Below, piece by piece: positions 56,323-63,965 of a DNA stretch of 64,000 nucleotides. The stretch covers positions 1,240,001 through 1,304,000 of the forward strand of contig NZ_JAUCBM010000001.1 in the NCBI RefSeq assembly GCF_030362795.1, given 5' to 3'. How positions within the stretch are numbered: position 1 is the first letter of the stretch; each line of letters opens with the position of its first letter. Origin of the DNA: Pseudochrobactrum kiredjianiae (GTDB lineage Bacteria; Pseudomonadota; Alphaproteobacteria; Rhizobiales; Rhizobiaceae). The position numbers and the translations under genes were made by a program. The notes beneath the pieces are model-generated. The model did no database searches. It was not told the DNA's origin and saw only the letters and a list, made by a program, of their open reading frames with translations.

Positions 56323-57897
56323 ATGTTCCGGCCACTACTATTTTCAGGACTATTATTATCTGTTTTTTCTAATTTTGCCCATGCGGAAACCGTTTTAAAC
56401 CGCGGTAATGATATTGATCCGGCGACACTGGATCAGCAACTTACTGTGACAGTTGCCGAAGCGCGATTATTAAGTGATCTCTACCAAGGGCTGGTGATGC
56501 AGGATGCAAAAGGTGTAATTATTCCTGGTGTCGCTAAATCATGGGAGGTTTCACCGGATGGGCTAACCTACACTTTCAAACTGCGCGATAATGCCAAATG
56601 GTCGAATGGTGATCCGGTAACCGCGTCGGATTTTGTCTTCACTTTTCAAAGGATTATGGATCCGCAGACAGCAGCACCTTATGCCAATGTGCTTTTTCCG
56701 ATCAAAAACGGCGAAGCGATTGCCACGGGCAAAATGCCTAAGGAGAAACTGGGTGTTGAAGCTATTGATGCGCAGACGTTAAAATTCACTTTGCAAGCGC
56801 CAACACCATATTTTGTGCAGCTTATGACACATAATACGGCACTGCCTTTGAATAAAAAAAGTGTGGAAGCCAATGGCAAAAAATTTACTGCGCCCGGTAA
56901 TCTGGTGACGAATGGTGCCTATCAGTTAGTCAGCTTTGTACCGAATGACAAAATTACCATGAAGAAAAATCCGTATTATTATAATGCGGATCAAGTAAAA
57001 ATCGATGTCGTAAACTGGTTCCCTTTTGAGGATCGTGCCAGTTGTATGCGCCGGTTTGAAGCGAAGGAAATCCAGATATGCTCCGATGTTCCGGCAGATC
57101 AGATGGATTATGTGAAAAAGACCTTTGGTAAAGAGCTGCATGTTGCTCCACTATTGGGAAGTTATTTCCTTGATATCAAAGGCAAGGACGGTAGTTCGTT
57201 GAAAGATGTGCGCGTACGCCGTGCGATTTCTATGGCAATTGACCGTGATTTTATCGCCAGTGAAGTCTGGCGAGGAACAATGCTGCCGTCTTATTCTTTG
57301 GTGCCGCCCGGTATTGATAACTATGTCAGCGGCGGTGTGAAACAGGATTATGCCAATGTCGATACTCTTGATCGGGAGGATAAGGCAAAGGCGCTGTTGA
57401 AAGAAGCGGGCGTCGAGCCGGGCAGTCTGACGCTTGAGCTTTACTATAGCACGTCGGAAAACCATAAGAATGTCATGGCAGCAGTAGCTGATATGCTGAA
57501 GAACATCGGTATTAAAGCAAAGCTGAATGAGCTGGAAGGCACGACTTATTTTAACTTCCTGCGCGAGGATGGTGATTTTAATCTGGCGCGCGATGGCTGG
57601 GTCGGAGATTACAGCGATCCGCAAAGTTTCCTGTTTCTTTATCAGACCGGCAACAGTTTCAATTATCCGAAATGGTCTAACAAAACCTATGACGCATTGC
57701 TTGAAAAGGCGGCGGTAACAAAGGATTTGAAAGCGCGTGCTGATATTTTAGCGGATGCAGAGCGTTTATTGCTGAAAGAGCAGGTGATTATTCCATTGTT
57801 GAGTTATGCATCCCGCGCACTGGTTTCTGATCAGGTTGAAGGTTGGCAGGACAATATTATGGATGTTCATGCCACGCAGTGGCTGTCCCTGAAATAA
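56323..57897 (+). CDS. Peptide ABC-transporter substrate-binding protein (OppA-like, SBP family 5)
   Basis: A 524-residue periplasmic protein with a signal peptide ending 'NFAHAET' (about residue 22). The family-5 signature is 'LYQGLVMQDAKGVIIPGVAKSWEVS' (about residue 55) plus 'TYTFKLRDNAKWSNGDPVTASDFVFTFQR' (about residue 84, cited from FKLRDNAKWSNGDPVTASDF). The fold and 'RRAISMAIDRDFI' (about residue 305) match OppA/MppA. It binds oligopeptides for import. No permease or ATPase genes are adjacent, so it must share a transporter encoded elsewhere. The start ATG 56323 has CGGAGGGAA upstream. A terminator follows at 57918. Confidence 0.9.
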   Translation: MFRPLLFSGLLLSVFSNFAHAETVLNRGNDIDPATLDQQLTVTVAEARLLSDLYQGLVMQDAKGVIIPGVAKSWEVSPDGLTYTFKLRDNAKWSNGDPVTASDFVFTFQRIMDPQTAAPYANVLFPIKNGEAIATGKMPKEKLGVEAIDAQTLKFTLQAPTPYFVQLMTHNTALPLNKKSVEANGKKFTAPGNLVTNGAYQLVSFVPNDKITMKKNPYYYNADQVKIDVVNWFPFEDRASCMRRFEAKEIQICSDVPADQMDYVKKTFGKELHVAPLLGSYFLDIKGKDGSSLKDVRVRRAISMAIDRDFIASEVWRGTMLPSYSLVPPGIDNYVSGGVKQDYANVDTLDREDKAKALLKEAGVEPGSLTLELYYSTSENHKNVMAAVADMLKNIGIKAKLNELEGTTYFNFLREDGDFNLARDGWVGDYSDPQSFLFLYQTGNSFNYPKWSNKTYDALLEKAAVTKDLKARADILADAERLLLKEQVIIPLLSYASRALVSDQVEGWQDNIMDVHATQWLSLK

Positions 57898-57917
57898 TGG
57901 TCAGGTAGGAGCTGATT

Positions 57918-57950
57918 AACGGGCGGGGTATTCTCTGCCCGTTTTCATTT
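57918..57950 (+). terminator. Terminator after the peptide-binding protein gene
   Basis: Arms AACGGGC and GCCCGTT enclose 12 bases, followed by TTCATTTG. Confidence 0.8.
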
Positions 57951-57958
57951 GACGGGCA

Positions 57959-57972
57959 TTGATCAAAATCAA
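57959..57972 (+). promoter_or_regulatory. FNR box of the cydABX-hemN promoter
   Basis: TTGATCAAAATCAA matches the FNR consensus TTGAT-N4-ATCAA exactly. A TACAAA -10 candidate lies at 57994-57999. A class II promoter centred on this box would start transcription near 58007, with the box at -41.5. This leaves a leader of about 170 bases before cydA. Confidence 0.85.
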
Positions 57973-58027
57973 TGCGGCAATTTCGCGGCCTGTTACAAAT
58001 GCCTCTAAGGGGAGGCGGAGTCGTCTG

Positions 58028-58083
58028 AAAAAGGCGAATTCGGCAAGGCTTAGATTGTTTACTAATTTAGTATCGCCTTTTTT
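58028..58083. other. Terminator-like hairpin in the cydA leader
   Basis: AAAAAGGCGA at 58028-58037 pairs perfectly with TCGCCTTTTT at 58073-58082. Inside lies a second palindrome, TACTAATTTAGTA. The 3' arm ends in a T-tract followed by AATAAAG. Lying between the FNR promoter and cydA, it could attenuate the operon or be a terminator for an antisense transcript. Confidence 0.55.
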
Positions 58084-58175
58084 AATAAAGGGTGCATAAA
58101 TAAGCGACGTCACAAAATAACGTGGCAGATCTGCATGTAAACCGTCGGTCTACCTTAGGATAAAAGGCTGAAACT

Positions 58176-59756
58176 ATGATTGACTTTACTGTCGTTGATT
58201 TATCAAGATTGCAGTTCGCTGCAACAGCTATGTATCATTTTATCTTCGTTCCCCTGACACTCGGCCTGTCTTTGCTTATGGCAATTATGGAAACCGTTTA
58301 TGTTATGACCGGTCGCGATATCTGGCGCCGGATGACAATGTTCTGGGGCGTGCTGTTTGGCATTAACTTTGCCATGGGCGTCGCCACAGGGATCGTGATG
58401 GAATTTCAGTTCGGTATGAACTGGAGTTACTATAGCCATTATGTAGGCGATATTTTTGGTGCACCGCTGGCAATTGAAGGCCTGATGGCTTTCTTCCTCG
58501 AAGCAACCTTTATCGGCCTGTTCTTTTTCGGCTGGACGCGTATGTCGCGCGTGGCGCATTTGATCGTCACATGGCTGATGGCGCTGGGCGCTAACTTCTC
58601 CGCATTGTGGATTTTAATTGCGAATGGCTGGATGCAAAATCCGGTCGGTGCGGTTTTCAATCCTGATACAATGCGTATGGAAGTCACAGACTTTATGGCT
58701 GTGCTGTTCAATCCGGTTGCGCAGGCTAAATTCGTTCACACTGTAAGTGCCGGTTATGTAACGGGCGCCATGTTTATCGTTGCGATCAGCAGTCTTTATC
58801 TGCTGCGCGGTAAGCATGTGGAAATCGCAAGACGCTCGATCACTGTTGCGGCTTCTTTCGGTCTGGCTGCGGCTTTGTCCGTGGTCGTGCTGGGTGACGA
58901 AAGCGGTTACGTTGCAACAGAACAGCAGAAGATGAAAATCGCTGCGATGGAAGCGATGTGGGAAACAGAACCTGCACCTGCCGGTTTCAACCTGTTTGCA
59001 ATTCCGGGTGATGGCCAGAACAGCTACGAAGTTCATATTCCATATGTTTTGGGTCTGATCACCACACGCAGTCTGAGCACAGAGCTGCCGGGTATCAATG
59101 ATCTGGTTGATATGGCTGAAAGACGTATTGAAAACGGTATCAAAGCTTCCGTTGATCTTGATCGTGTCCGCGCCAATCCGAATGATGCTGAAGCCCGTGA
59201 AGCCTTCAACGCCAATTGGCAGGATCTCGGCTATGGTCTGTTGCTAAAACGCTACCGCGATGATATTCAGAATGCGAGCCCGCAGGAAATCCGCAAAGCT
59301 GCTGAAGACACAATTCCAAGTGTCGGCACCTTGTTCTGGTCGTTCCGTCTCATGGTGGCACTGGGCTTCTACTTCATCGCATTCTTTGCCGTGGCCTTTG
59401 TTCTGGCCAGCATGCACCGCATCCACCAATATACCAATCGTACCCTGCTTAAAATTGCGGTGATCTCTTTGCCGCTGCCTTGGATCGCGATTGAAGCAGG
59501 CTGGGTTGTTGCTGAATATGGCCGTCAGCCATGGGCAATTGAAGGTGTGCTGCCGACATTCTATGCAGCTTCCAATCTCACAATGACTGATCTGGTGATC
59601 AGCCTTGGTTTCTTCCTCACTGTCTATACCGCTTTGTTGGTTGTGATGATCTGGCTGATGGTTCGTACCGTCAAAGCCGGACCAAAAGAACCGGTACGCC
59701 CTGATGTCGACATGGCACAGGATCCCGTACTCCTGAAAATGCAGAACAACGGTTAA
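58176..59756 (+). CDS. cydA: Cytochrome bd ubiquinol oxidase subunit I
   Basis: A 526-residue polytopic protein carrying hemes b558, b595 and d. 'FAATAMYHFIFVPLTLGLS' gives the N-terminal His ligand (about residue 20). 'KFVHTVSAGYVTGAMF' holds the His ligand of heme b558 (about residue 190), and 'EYGRQPWAIEGVLPT' is the invariant CydA motif (about residue 448). The length corresponds to long-Q-loop (E. coli type) oxidases. It oxidises ubiquinol and reduces oxygen with high affinity without pumping protons. It lies first in cydA-cydB-cydX-hemN, behind an FNR box. No cydDC assembly transporter genes are in the window. Confidence 0.96.
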   Translation: MIDFTVVDLSRLQFAATAMYHFIFVPLTLGLSLLMAIMETVYVMTGRDIWRRMTMFWGVLFGINFAMGVATGIVMEFQFGMNWSYYSHYVGDIFGAPLAIEGLMAFFLEATFIGLFFFGWTRMSRVAHLIVTWLMALGANFSALWILIANGWMQNPVGAVFNPDTMRMEVTDFMAVLFNPVAQAKFVHTVSAGYVTGAMFIVAISSLYLLRGKHVEIARRSITVAASFGLAAALSVVVLGDESGYVATEQQKMKIAAMEAMWETEPAPAGFNLFAIPGDGQNSYEVHIPYVLGLITTRSLSTELPGINDLVDMAERRIENGIKASVDLDRVRANPNDAEAREAFNANWQDLGYGLLLKRYRDDIQNASPQEIRKAAEDTIPSVGTLFWSFRLMVALGFYFIAFFAVAFVLASMHRIHQYTNRTLLKIAVISLPLPWIAIEAGWVVAEYGRQPWAIEGVLPTFYAASNLTMTDLVISLGFFLTVYTALLVVMIWLMVRTVKAGPKEPVRPDVDMAQDPVLLKMQNNG

Positions 59757-59777
59757 TCAGGGATAAGGAACGAGATC

Positions 59778-60926
59778 ATGACAAATATTCCTTTAGACTA
59801 CGAAACAATGCGCCTGATCTGGTGGCTGTTGCTCGGCGTATTGCTGATCGGTTTTGCGATCATGGACGGTTTTGACTTGGGCGTTGGTACGCTATTGCCT
59901 TTCGCAGCCAGAACAGATGAAGAGCGTCGTCTATTGATCAACCTGATTGGCCCGACATGGGAAGGCAATCAGGTCTGGCTTATCCTTGGTGGTGGCGCAA
60001 TTTTTGCGGCATGGCCTGCACTTTATGCGGTGTCTTTCTCTGGTTTTTATCTGGCGATGATTGCCATTTTGCTGGCGCTGATCCTGCGTCCGGTTGGCTT
60101 TAAATTCCGCAGTAAAGTGGAAAATACCACATGGCGTTCCACTTGGGACTGGGCACTGTTCATTGGCGGTTTCGTACCGGCTCTGATTTTCGGTGTTGCC
60201 GTCGGTAATGTTCTGCTTGGTGTGCCGTTCCGTTTCGATAATGCCATGCGCATTTATTACGACGGCAACTTCTTCGGCCTGTTGACACCTTTTGCACTGC
60301 TCTGCGGTCTAGTCAGTCTGACTATGCTGGTGGCTCATGGTGCAACAGTTATCGTGGCCCGAGTTCCGGGAATTGTCGGCGAACGCGCACGCAGCTTCGG
60401 TAAAGTCGCAGCTCTGCTCAGTGTTGTCTTGTTCGCGCTTGCAGGCGTCTGGCTGGCCTTCGGTATCAATGGTTATGTCGTGACATCTGTTCAGGATGTG
60501 GCCGGACCATCGAACCCGATGCTCAAAACAGTCACAACCGGCTCCGGCGTATGGATGGAAAATTACACCAAACATAGCTGGATGCTGATTGCACCGGTAC
60601 TCGGCTTTGCCGGTATGGCTCTGAGCTTCATTGCTCTGCATTGCCGCAAAGGTACGCTGGCCTTCTTGTGCAGCAGTGCCGGTATCTTCGGGATTATCAG
60701 CACAGCGGGCGTGTCTCTGTTCCCGTTCCTGCTGCCAAGCTCGGTAATGCCGAATGCAAGCCTGACTGTATGGGATGCATCTTCCAGCCATCTGACTCTG
60801 TTTATCATGCTCATCGCGACAGTGATCTTTCTGCCGCTCATTCTTCTCTATACCAGCTGGGTCTATAGCGTGATGCGCGGACCGATTACGAAAGACAGTG
60901 TCGATAATACGCCTAATGCTTACTAA
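59778..60926 (+). CDS. cydB: Cytochrome bd ubiquinol oxidase subunit II
   Basis: A 382-residue membrane protein with eight or nine helices. The N-terminal 'GFAIMDGFDLGVGTLLPF' (about residues 21-38) and 'GPTWEGNQVWLILGGGAIFAAWP' (about residue 55, cited from WEGNQVWLILGGGAIFAAWP) are CydB signatures. It pairs with CydA as the structural half of the oxidase. The start is ATG 59778, 21 bases after cydA, with GGATAAGGAACGAG before it. Confidence 0.96.
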   Translation: MTNIPLDYETMRLIWWLLLGVLLIGFAIMDGFDLGVGTLLPFAARTDEERRLLINLIGPTWEGNQVWLILGGGAIFAAWPALYAVSFSGFYLAMIAILLALILRPVGFKFRSKVENTTWRSTWDWALFIGGFVPALIFGVAVGNVLLGVPFRFDNAMRIYYDGNFFGLLTPFALLCGLVSLTMLVAHGATVIVARVPGIVGERARSFGKVAALLSVVLFALAGVWLAFGINGYVVTSVQDVAGPSNPMLKTVTTGSGVWMENYTKHSWMLIAPVLGFAGMALSFIALHCRKGTLAFLCSSAGIFGIISTAGVSLFPFLLPSSVMPNASLTVWDASSSHLTLFIMLIATVIFLPLILLYTSWVYSVMRGPITKDSVDNTPNAY

Positions 60927-60959
60927 TCCTTTGAAGAGACAAGAAAAAGGAACAATGAC

Positions 60960-61184
60960 ATGTGGTACTTTTCCTGGATACTTGGATTGGGACTTGCCGC
61001 TTCCTTCGCAATTTTCAATGCCATGTGGTTTGAGTTGCGCAACGACGTGCTGGTGCGCGCCCCGGCGCTTGCGCCGAAAATGAAAAATAAGCCGGTTACG
61101 CCGAAAGTGAAAAATGTGTCGGTTACGCCGGAAATGAAACAGAAAGAACAGGCAGCTGCTGCCGGTAAAGGACAAACAGTATGA
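60960..61184 (+). CDS. cydX: Cytochrome bd small subunit CydX with an unusual repeat-bearing tail
   Basis: The first 26 residues, 'MWYFSWILGLGLAASFAIFN' and on, are a clear CydX single-span helix; the family stabilises heme d/b595 in the oxidase. CydX proteins are usually about 35-60 residues, whereas this one is 74. The extra cytoplasmic tail contains a nine-residue repeat (PKMKNKPVT, PKVKNVSVT, PEMKQ...), encoded by 27-base repeats at 61074-61100 and 61101-61127. It is strongly basic. The gene follows cydB after 33 bases with AAAAAGGAAC upstream, and its stop overlaps the hemN start (ATGA at 61181). Confidence 0.9.
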   Translation: MWYFSWILGLGLAASFAIFNAMWFELRNDVLVRAPALAPKMKNKPVTPKVKNVSVTPEMKQKEQAAAAGKGQTV

Positions 61185-62518
61185 CGGAGATTGCGGCAAG
61201 ACATTATGCTTCTCTTGCCGTACCCCGCTATACATCTTATCCGACTGCCGCGGATTTCTCTCCGGTAGTCGGGAAAGATCAGTATGAGGCGTGGTTACGG
61301 CGATTAAGGCAGGGGGAACCGGTTTCTCTCTATCTTCATGTGCCTTATTGTCGTGACCTCTGCCACTATTGCGGTTGTCATGCCAAGATTGCGCGGCGTG
61401 ATACGGTAATTGAGGCCTATGCCGATATACTGATCCGTGAAATTCGCCAGACAGGGCAATATCTGACCGAGCGCCCGAAAGCAGTTCATCTGCATTGGGG
61501 CGGCGGTACGCCAAGTATTCTGGGTGGTGAAGGCATTGGCCGTATCACGCAGATTTTGCGTGAGCAGTTCGACTTTGCTGATGATATGGAGCATGCGATT
61601 GAGCTTGATCCACGCAAAGTTGACAAGAAACTGTGCCGTGATCTGGCAGATATTGGTGTGAGCCGTGCGAGCCTTGGTGTGCAGGATCTTAATGCGGAAG
61701 TGCAGGAGGCCATCGGCCGTGTGCAGCCGATTGAGCAGGTTGAGGCTGCGGTCAATTCGCTCTGGCAGGTTGGCATTACCAGTCTGAACTTCGATCTGAT
61801 TTATGGTCTGCCGCTGCAAACGGTTGCGACATTGCGCGAGACTTGCAAACGGGTGGCGGCATTCCGTCCGAGCCGTATTGCCTGCTACGGTTACGCGCAT
61901 TTGCCTGCGCGCCGTGCCAATCAGCGTCTGATCGACACCAGCCTGTTGCCTGATGCCGATGCCCGTTATGAACAGGCGCAGATCGTCGGTGAAACATTCA
62001 TGGCCATGGGCTATGAGGCCGTGGGCATCGACCACTATGCGCTGCCGGAAGATGCAATGGCCGTGGCTGCCAAAGCCGGTCAGCTGCGCCGTAATTTTCA
62101 AGGCTATACGGATGATGACTGCCCGACATTGCTCGGTTTCGGCGCATCGTCAATCTCGCAGTTCCGCGAAGGCTATACGCAGAATATTGCCGACATCGGT
62201 CAGTATAAAGCGGCTGTTCTTGGTGAGCGGGCTCCTGTCATTCGCGGTTATGCCTTCAATGACTCAGACCGCTTGCGGGCAAAAATCATTGAAAAACTGA
62301 TGTGCGATTTCCGTGTTGATTTGAACGAGGTTGCACCGGGCGGTAACTTCTCCGACGAGCTGGCATTGCTACGGCCTTTAAGCGTTGACGGTATTGTTAA
62401 TGTTCAGGGCGCGGTGATCACCATGACACCCGAGCATCATTCTCTGGTGCGGTTGGTTGCAGCCGTCTTTGATGAGTTTCGCAGAGAATGCGCGCATAGT
62501 TTCAGCATGGCCGTTTAA
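61181..62518 (+). CDS. hemN: Oxygen-independent coproporphyrinogen III oxidase
   Basis: A 445-residue radical-SAM enzyme. The cluster motif 'YCRDLCHYCGCHAKI' (about residues 53-67) shows the HemN-specific C-x3-C-x2-C-x-C arrangement, followed by 'LHWGGGTPSIL' (about residue 106) and 'LNFDLIYGLPLQT' (about residue 203). It converts coproporphyrinogen III to protoporphyrinogen IX without oxygen. Its ATG overlaps the cydX stop, so heme synthesis is translationally tied to production of the heme-rich bd oxidase, and both probably answer to FnrN. A GGCCGTTTAAAACGGCC palindrome overlaps its stop. Confidence 0.96.
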   Translation: MTEIAARHYASLAVPRYTSYPTAADFSPVVGKDQYEAWLRRLRQGEPVSLYLHVPYCRDLCHYCGCHAKIARRDTVIEAYADILIREIRQTGQYLTERPKAVHLHWGGGTPSILGGEGIGRITQILREQFDFADDMEHAIELDPRKVDKKLCRDLADIGVSRASLGVQDLNAEVQEAIGRVQPIEQVEAAVNSLWQVGITSLNFDLIYGLPLQTVATLRETCKRVAAFRPSRIACYGYAHLPARRANQRLIDTSLLPDADARYEQAQIVGETFMAMGYEAVGIDHYALPEDAMAVAAKAGQLRRNFQGYTDDDCPTLLGFGASSISQFREGYTQNIADIGQYKAAVLGERAPVIRGYAFNDSDRLRAKIIEKLMCDFRVDLNEVAPGGNFSDELALLRPLSVDGIVNVQGAVITMTPEHHSLVRLVAAVFDEFRRECAHSFSMAV

Positions 62519-62536
62519 AACGGCCATGTAACAGAG

Positions 62537-62678
62537 CTTCGCATTAGCCGCGGGGGCGCGGGCAGATGCGGAGAAAGGGGCAGGGACTGCAAGCTGAAGG
62601 GGTAAGCTTCAGCGCGGAAATTGCCTGCAAAAGGCATCGCCTGATCAGCCACGGGGGCGCGGCGGATCAGTGCGATGC
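62537..62678. ncRNA. Candidate structured RNA with two matching-loop hairpins
   Basis: Three hairpins fill the start of the 412-base gap after hemN. Hairpin 1 (62537-62573) pairs CTTCGCAT with ATGCGGAG and GCC with GGC. Hairpin 2 (62593-62613) pairs GCTGAAG with CTTCAGC. Hairpin 3 (62634-62678) pairs GCATCGC with GCGATGC, CTGATC with GATCAG and GCC with GGC. Hairpins 1 and 3 have unrelated outer stems but the same tip, GCC-(G/A)CGGGGGCGC-(G)GGC, which suggests the loop is selected. On the plus strand, hairpin 3 is followed by TTACTTTGTATTT, a possible terminator. On the minus strand the loops would be C-rich, as in many sRNAs. The strand and function are open; no Rfam family is recognised. 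Confidence 0.5.
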
Positions 62679-62814
62679 TTACTTTGTATTTGGGGGTAAA
62701 ACAGGCTGAAATATTGCACTGTTTACAGGGTTCCCATGTGTTGCGGCACTTTCACGCTCTGTGCTTGCAAGAAATGACTGTTAAAAAAGCCTTAATATCG
62801 TATTATGTCAGTAG

Positions 62815-62843
62815 CTTCATGAGGCTTTCCGGCCTATGAAGCC
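62815..62843. other. Hairpin in the hemN-DUF2062 gap
   Basis: GCTTCAT-G-AGGC pairs with GCCT-ATGAAGC around TTTCCG. It could end or shape a transcript from this gap. The rest of 62679-62930 shows nothing else I can assign. Confidence 0.4.
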
Positions 62844-62930
62844 TTGATTATGGCTGTCGGTAGCAGAATTATCTGCGGATAATAATGCATGACGCAGCCG
62901 CTATATGAAACAGGATGGTAACAGAGAGTA

Positions 62931-63515
62931 ATGTTGTTCAGACGCAGAGAACCCTTGAGCTACAGGGAGCGCCTTCGTACAATGATCTGGCCGCGCCGTT
63001 CTTTTTCACGCTCATTGCGCTATATGGGCAAGCGGATTACCCGCATTACGGCCAGTCCGCATGCGGTTGCTGCCGGTCTTGCCGTTGGTGTTTTTGCGGC
63101 CTTTACACCATTCTTCGGCTTTCATCTTATTCTCGCGATTATCCTCGCTTATTTGATTGCCGGTAATATTGCTGCTGCGGCGATCGGTACGGCTTTGGCC
63201 AATCCGCTGACCATCCCGTTTATCTGGGGTGGAACATACGAAGTCGGCCGTATGATCGTTGATGAAAACGGTCAGTCGCAGGCATTGCCGCTGACCCGTA
63301 TTCTGGAGAGTGAAATCTTCAAGCAGATGAGTTTTGCAGAGCTTTGGCAGCCGATTTTGAAGCCGATGTTGTTCGGCTCGCTGGTGCTGGGTCTTGGTTG
63401 TGCGCTGGCTGTTTATGTTGCCGCACGCTGGGCTACAATGAATTATCGCCATAAGCGCTTGCAGCGGATAGTCGTGAAGAAAAATCTGGCCGCGCAGCAG
63501 GGCATGTCCCGATGA
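62931..63515 (+). CDS. DUF2062 membrane protein
   Basis: A 194-residue protein with a basic N-terminus (Arg-rich, residues 1-40) and three or four hydrophobic helices. '[27 protein letters not shown]' (about residues 40-66, cited from [20 protein letters not shown]) and '[19 protein letters not shown]' (about residue 87) are DUF2062 signatures. The function is unknown; the family often sits next to lipid or cell-wall genes. The start ATG 62931 has AGAGAG upstream. Its stop overlaps the acpS start. Confidence 0.88.
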   Translation: MLFRRREPLSYRERLRTMIWPRRSFSRSLRYMGKRITRITASPHAVAAGLAVGVFAAFTPFFGFHLILAIILAYLIAGNIAAAAIGTALANPLTIPFIWGGTYEVGRMIVDENGQSQALPLTRILESEIFKQMSFAELWQPILKPMLFGSLVLGLGCALAVYVAARWATMNYRHKRLQRIVVKKNLAAQQGMSR

Positions 63516-63910
63516 TTATTGGTATCGGCAGCGATCTGATTGATATCCGTCGCATTGAAAAGACGCTTGCACGTCATGGCAGTCGTTTCACTGAGCGGGT
63601 GTTTACAGAGCGGGAACGTGCCAAGGCTGAAAGCCGTAAACGTCAGGCCGATACTTATGCCAAGCGTTTTGCAGCCAAGGAAGCCTGTTCGAAAGCTTTG
63701 GGCACCGGTCTCTCGCACGGCGTGTTCTGGCGGGATATGGAAGTGATCAACCTGCCTTCCGGTAAACCAACCATGAGCCTGACCAATGGCGCTGAGACGC
63801 GTTTGCAATCACTGATGCCTGAAGGCATGAAAGCCGTGGTGCATCTGAGTATTACGGATGAATATCCGATGGCACAAGCTTTTGTGATTATTGAAGCTGT
63901 GCCAGCCTGA
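63512..63910 (+). CDS. acpS: Holo-[acyl-carrier-protein] synthase
   Basis: A 132-residue enzyme attaching 4'-phosphopantetheine from CoA to acyl carrier protein. '[17 protein letters not shown]' (residues 3-19) holds the metal-binding Asp, and '[16 protein letters not shown]' (about residues 49-64) holds the catalytic Glu and Lys. The ATG overlaps the DUF2062 stop. In related genomes lepB, rnc and era follow acpS; here the window ends first. A terminator-like hairpin just after the gene makes a direct operon with lepB less certain. Confidence 0.95.
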   Translation: MIIGIGSDLIDIRRIEKTLARHGSRFTERVFTERERAKAESRKRQADTYAKRFAAKEACSKALGTGLSHGVFWRDMEVINLPSGKPTMSLTNGAETRLQSLMPEGMKAVVHLSITDEYPMAQAFVIIEAVPA

Positions 63911-63921
63911 AGGTAGAAGAC

Positions 63922-63950
63922 AGCGCCCGCATAATACGGGCGCTCTTTTA
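63922..63950 (+). terminator. Terminator after acpS
   Basis: Arms AGCGCCCG and CGGGCGCT with a seven-base loop, followed by CTTTTATT. Confidence 0.85.
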
Positions 63951-63965
63951 TTGCAGCATAAAGAG

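Noticed and set aside
60309-61514. Open frame of 401 codons on the minus strand across cydB, cydX and the start of hemN
   Set aside because: Antisense to three well-supported genes; its repeated 'FHFRRNR' segment is just the mirror of the cydX repeats.
62519-62690. tmRNA, SRP RNA, RNase P RNA or 6S RNA
   Set aside because: None of the diagnostic sequences (tRNA-like ends and tag ORF, GGAAG tetraloop region, P4 core, 6S bubble) could be found; the element is kept only as an unclassified candidate RNA.
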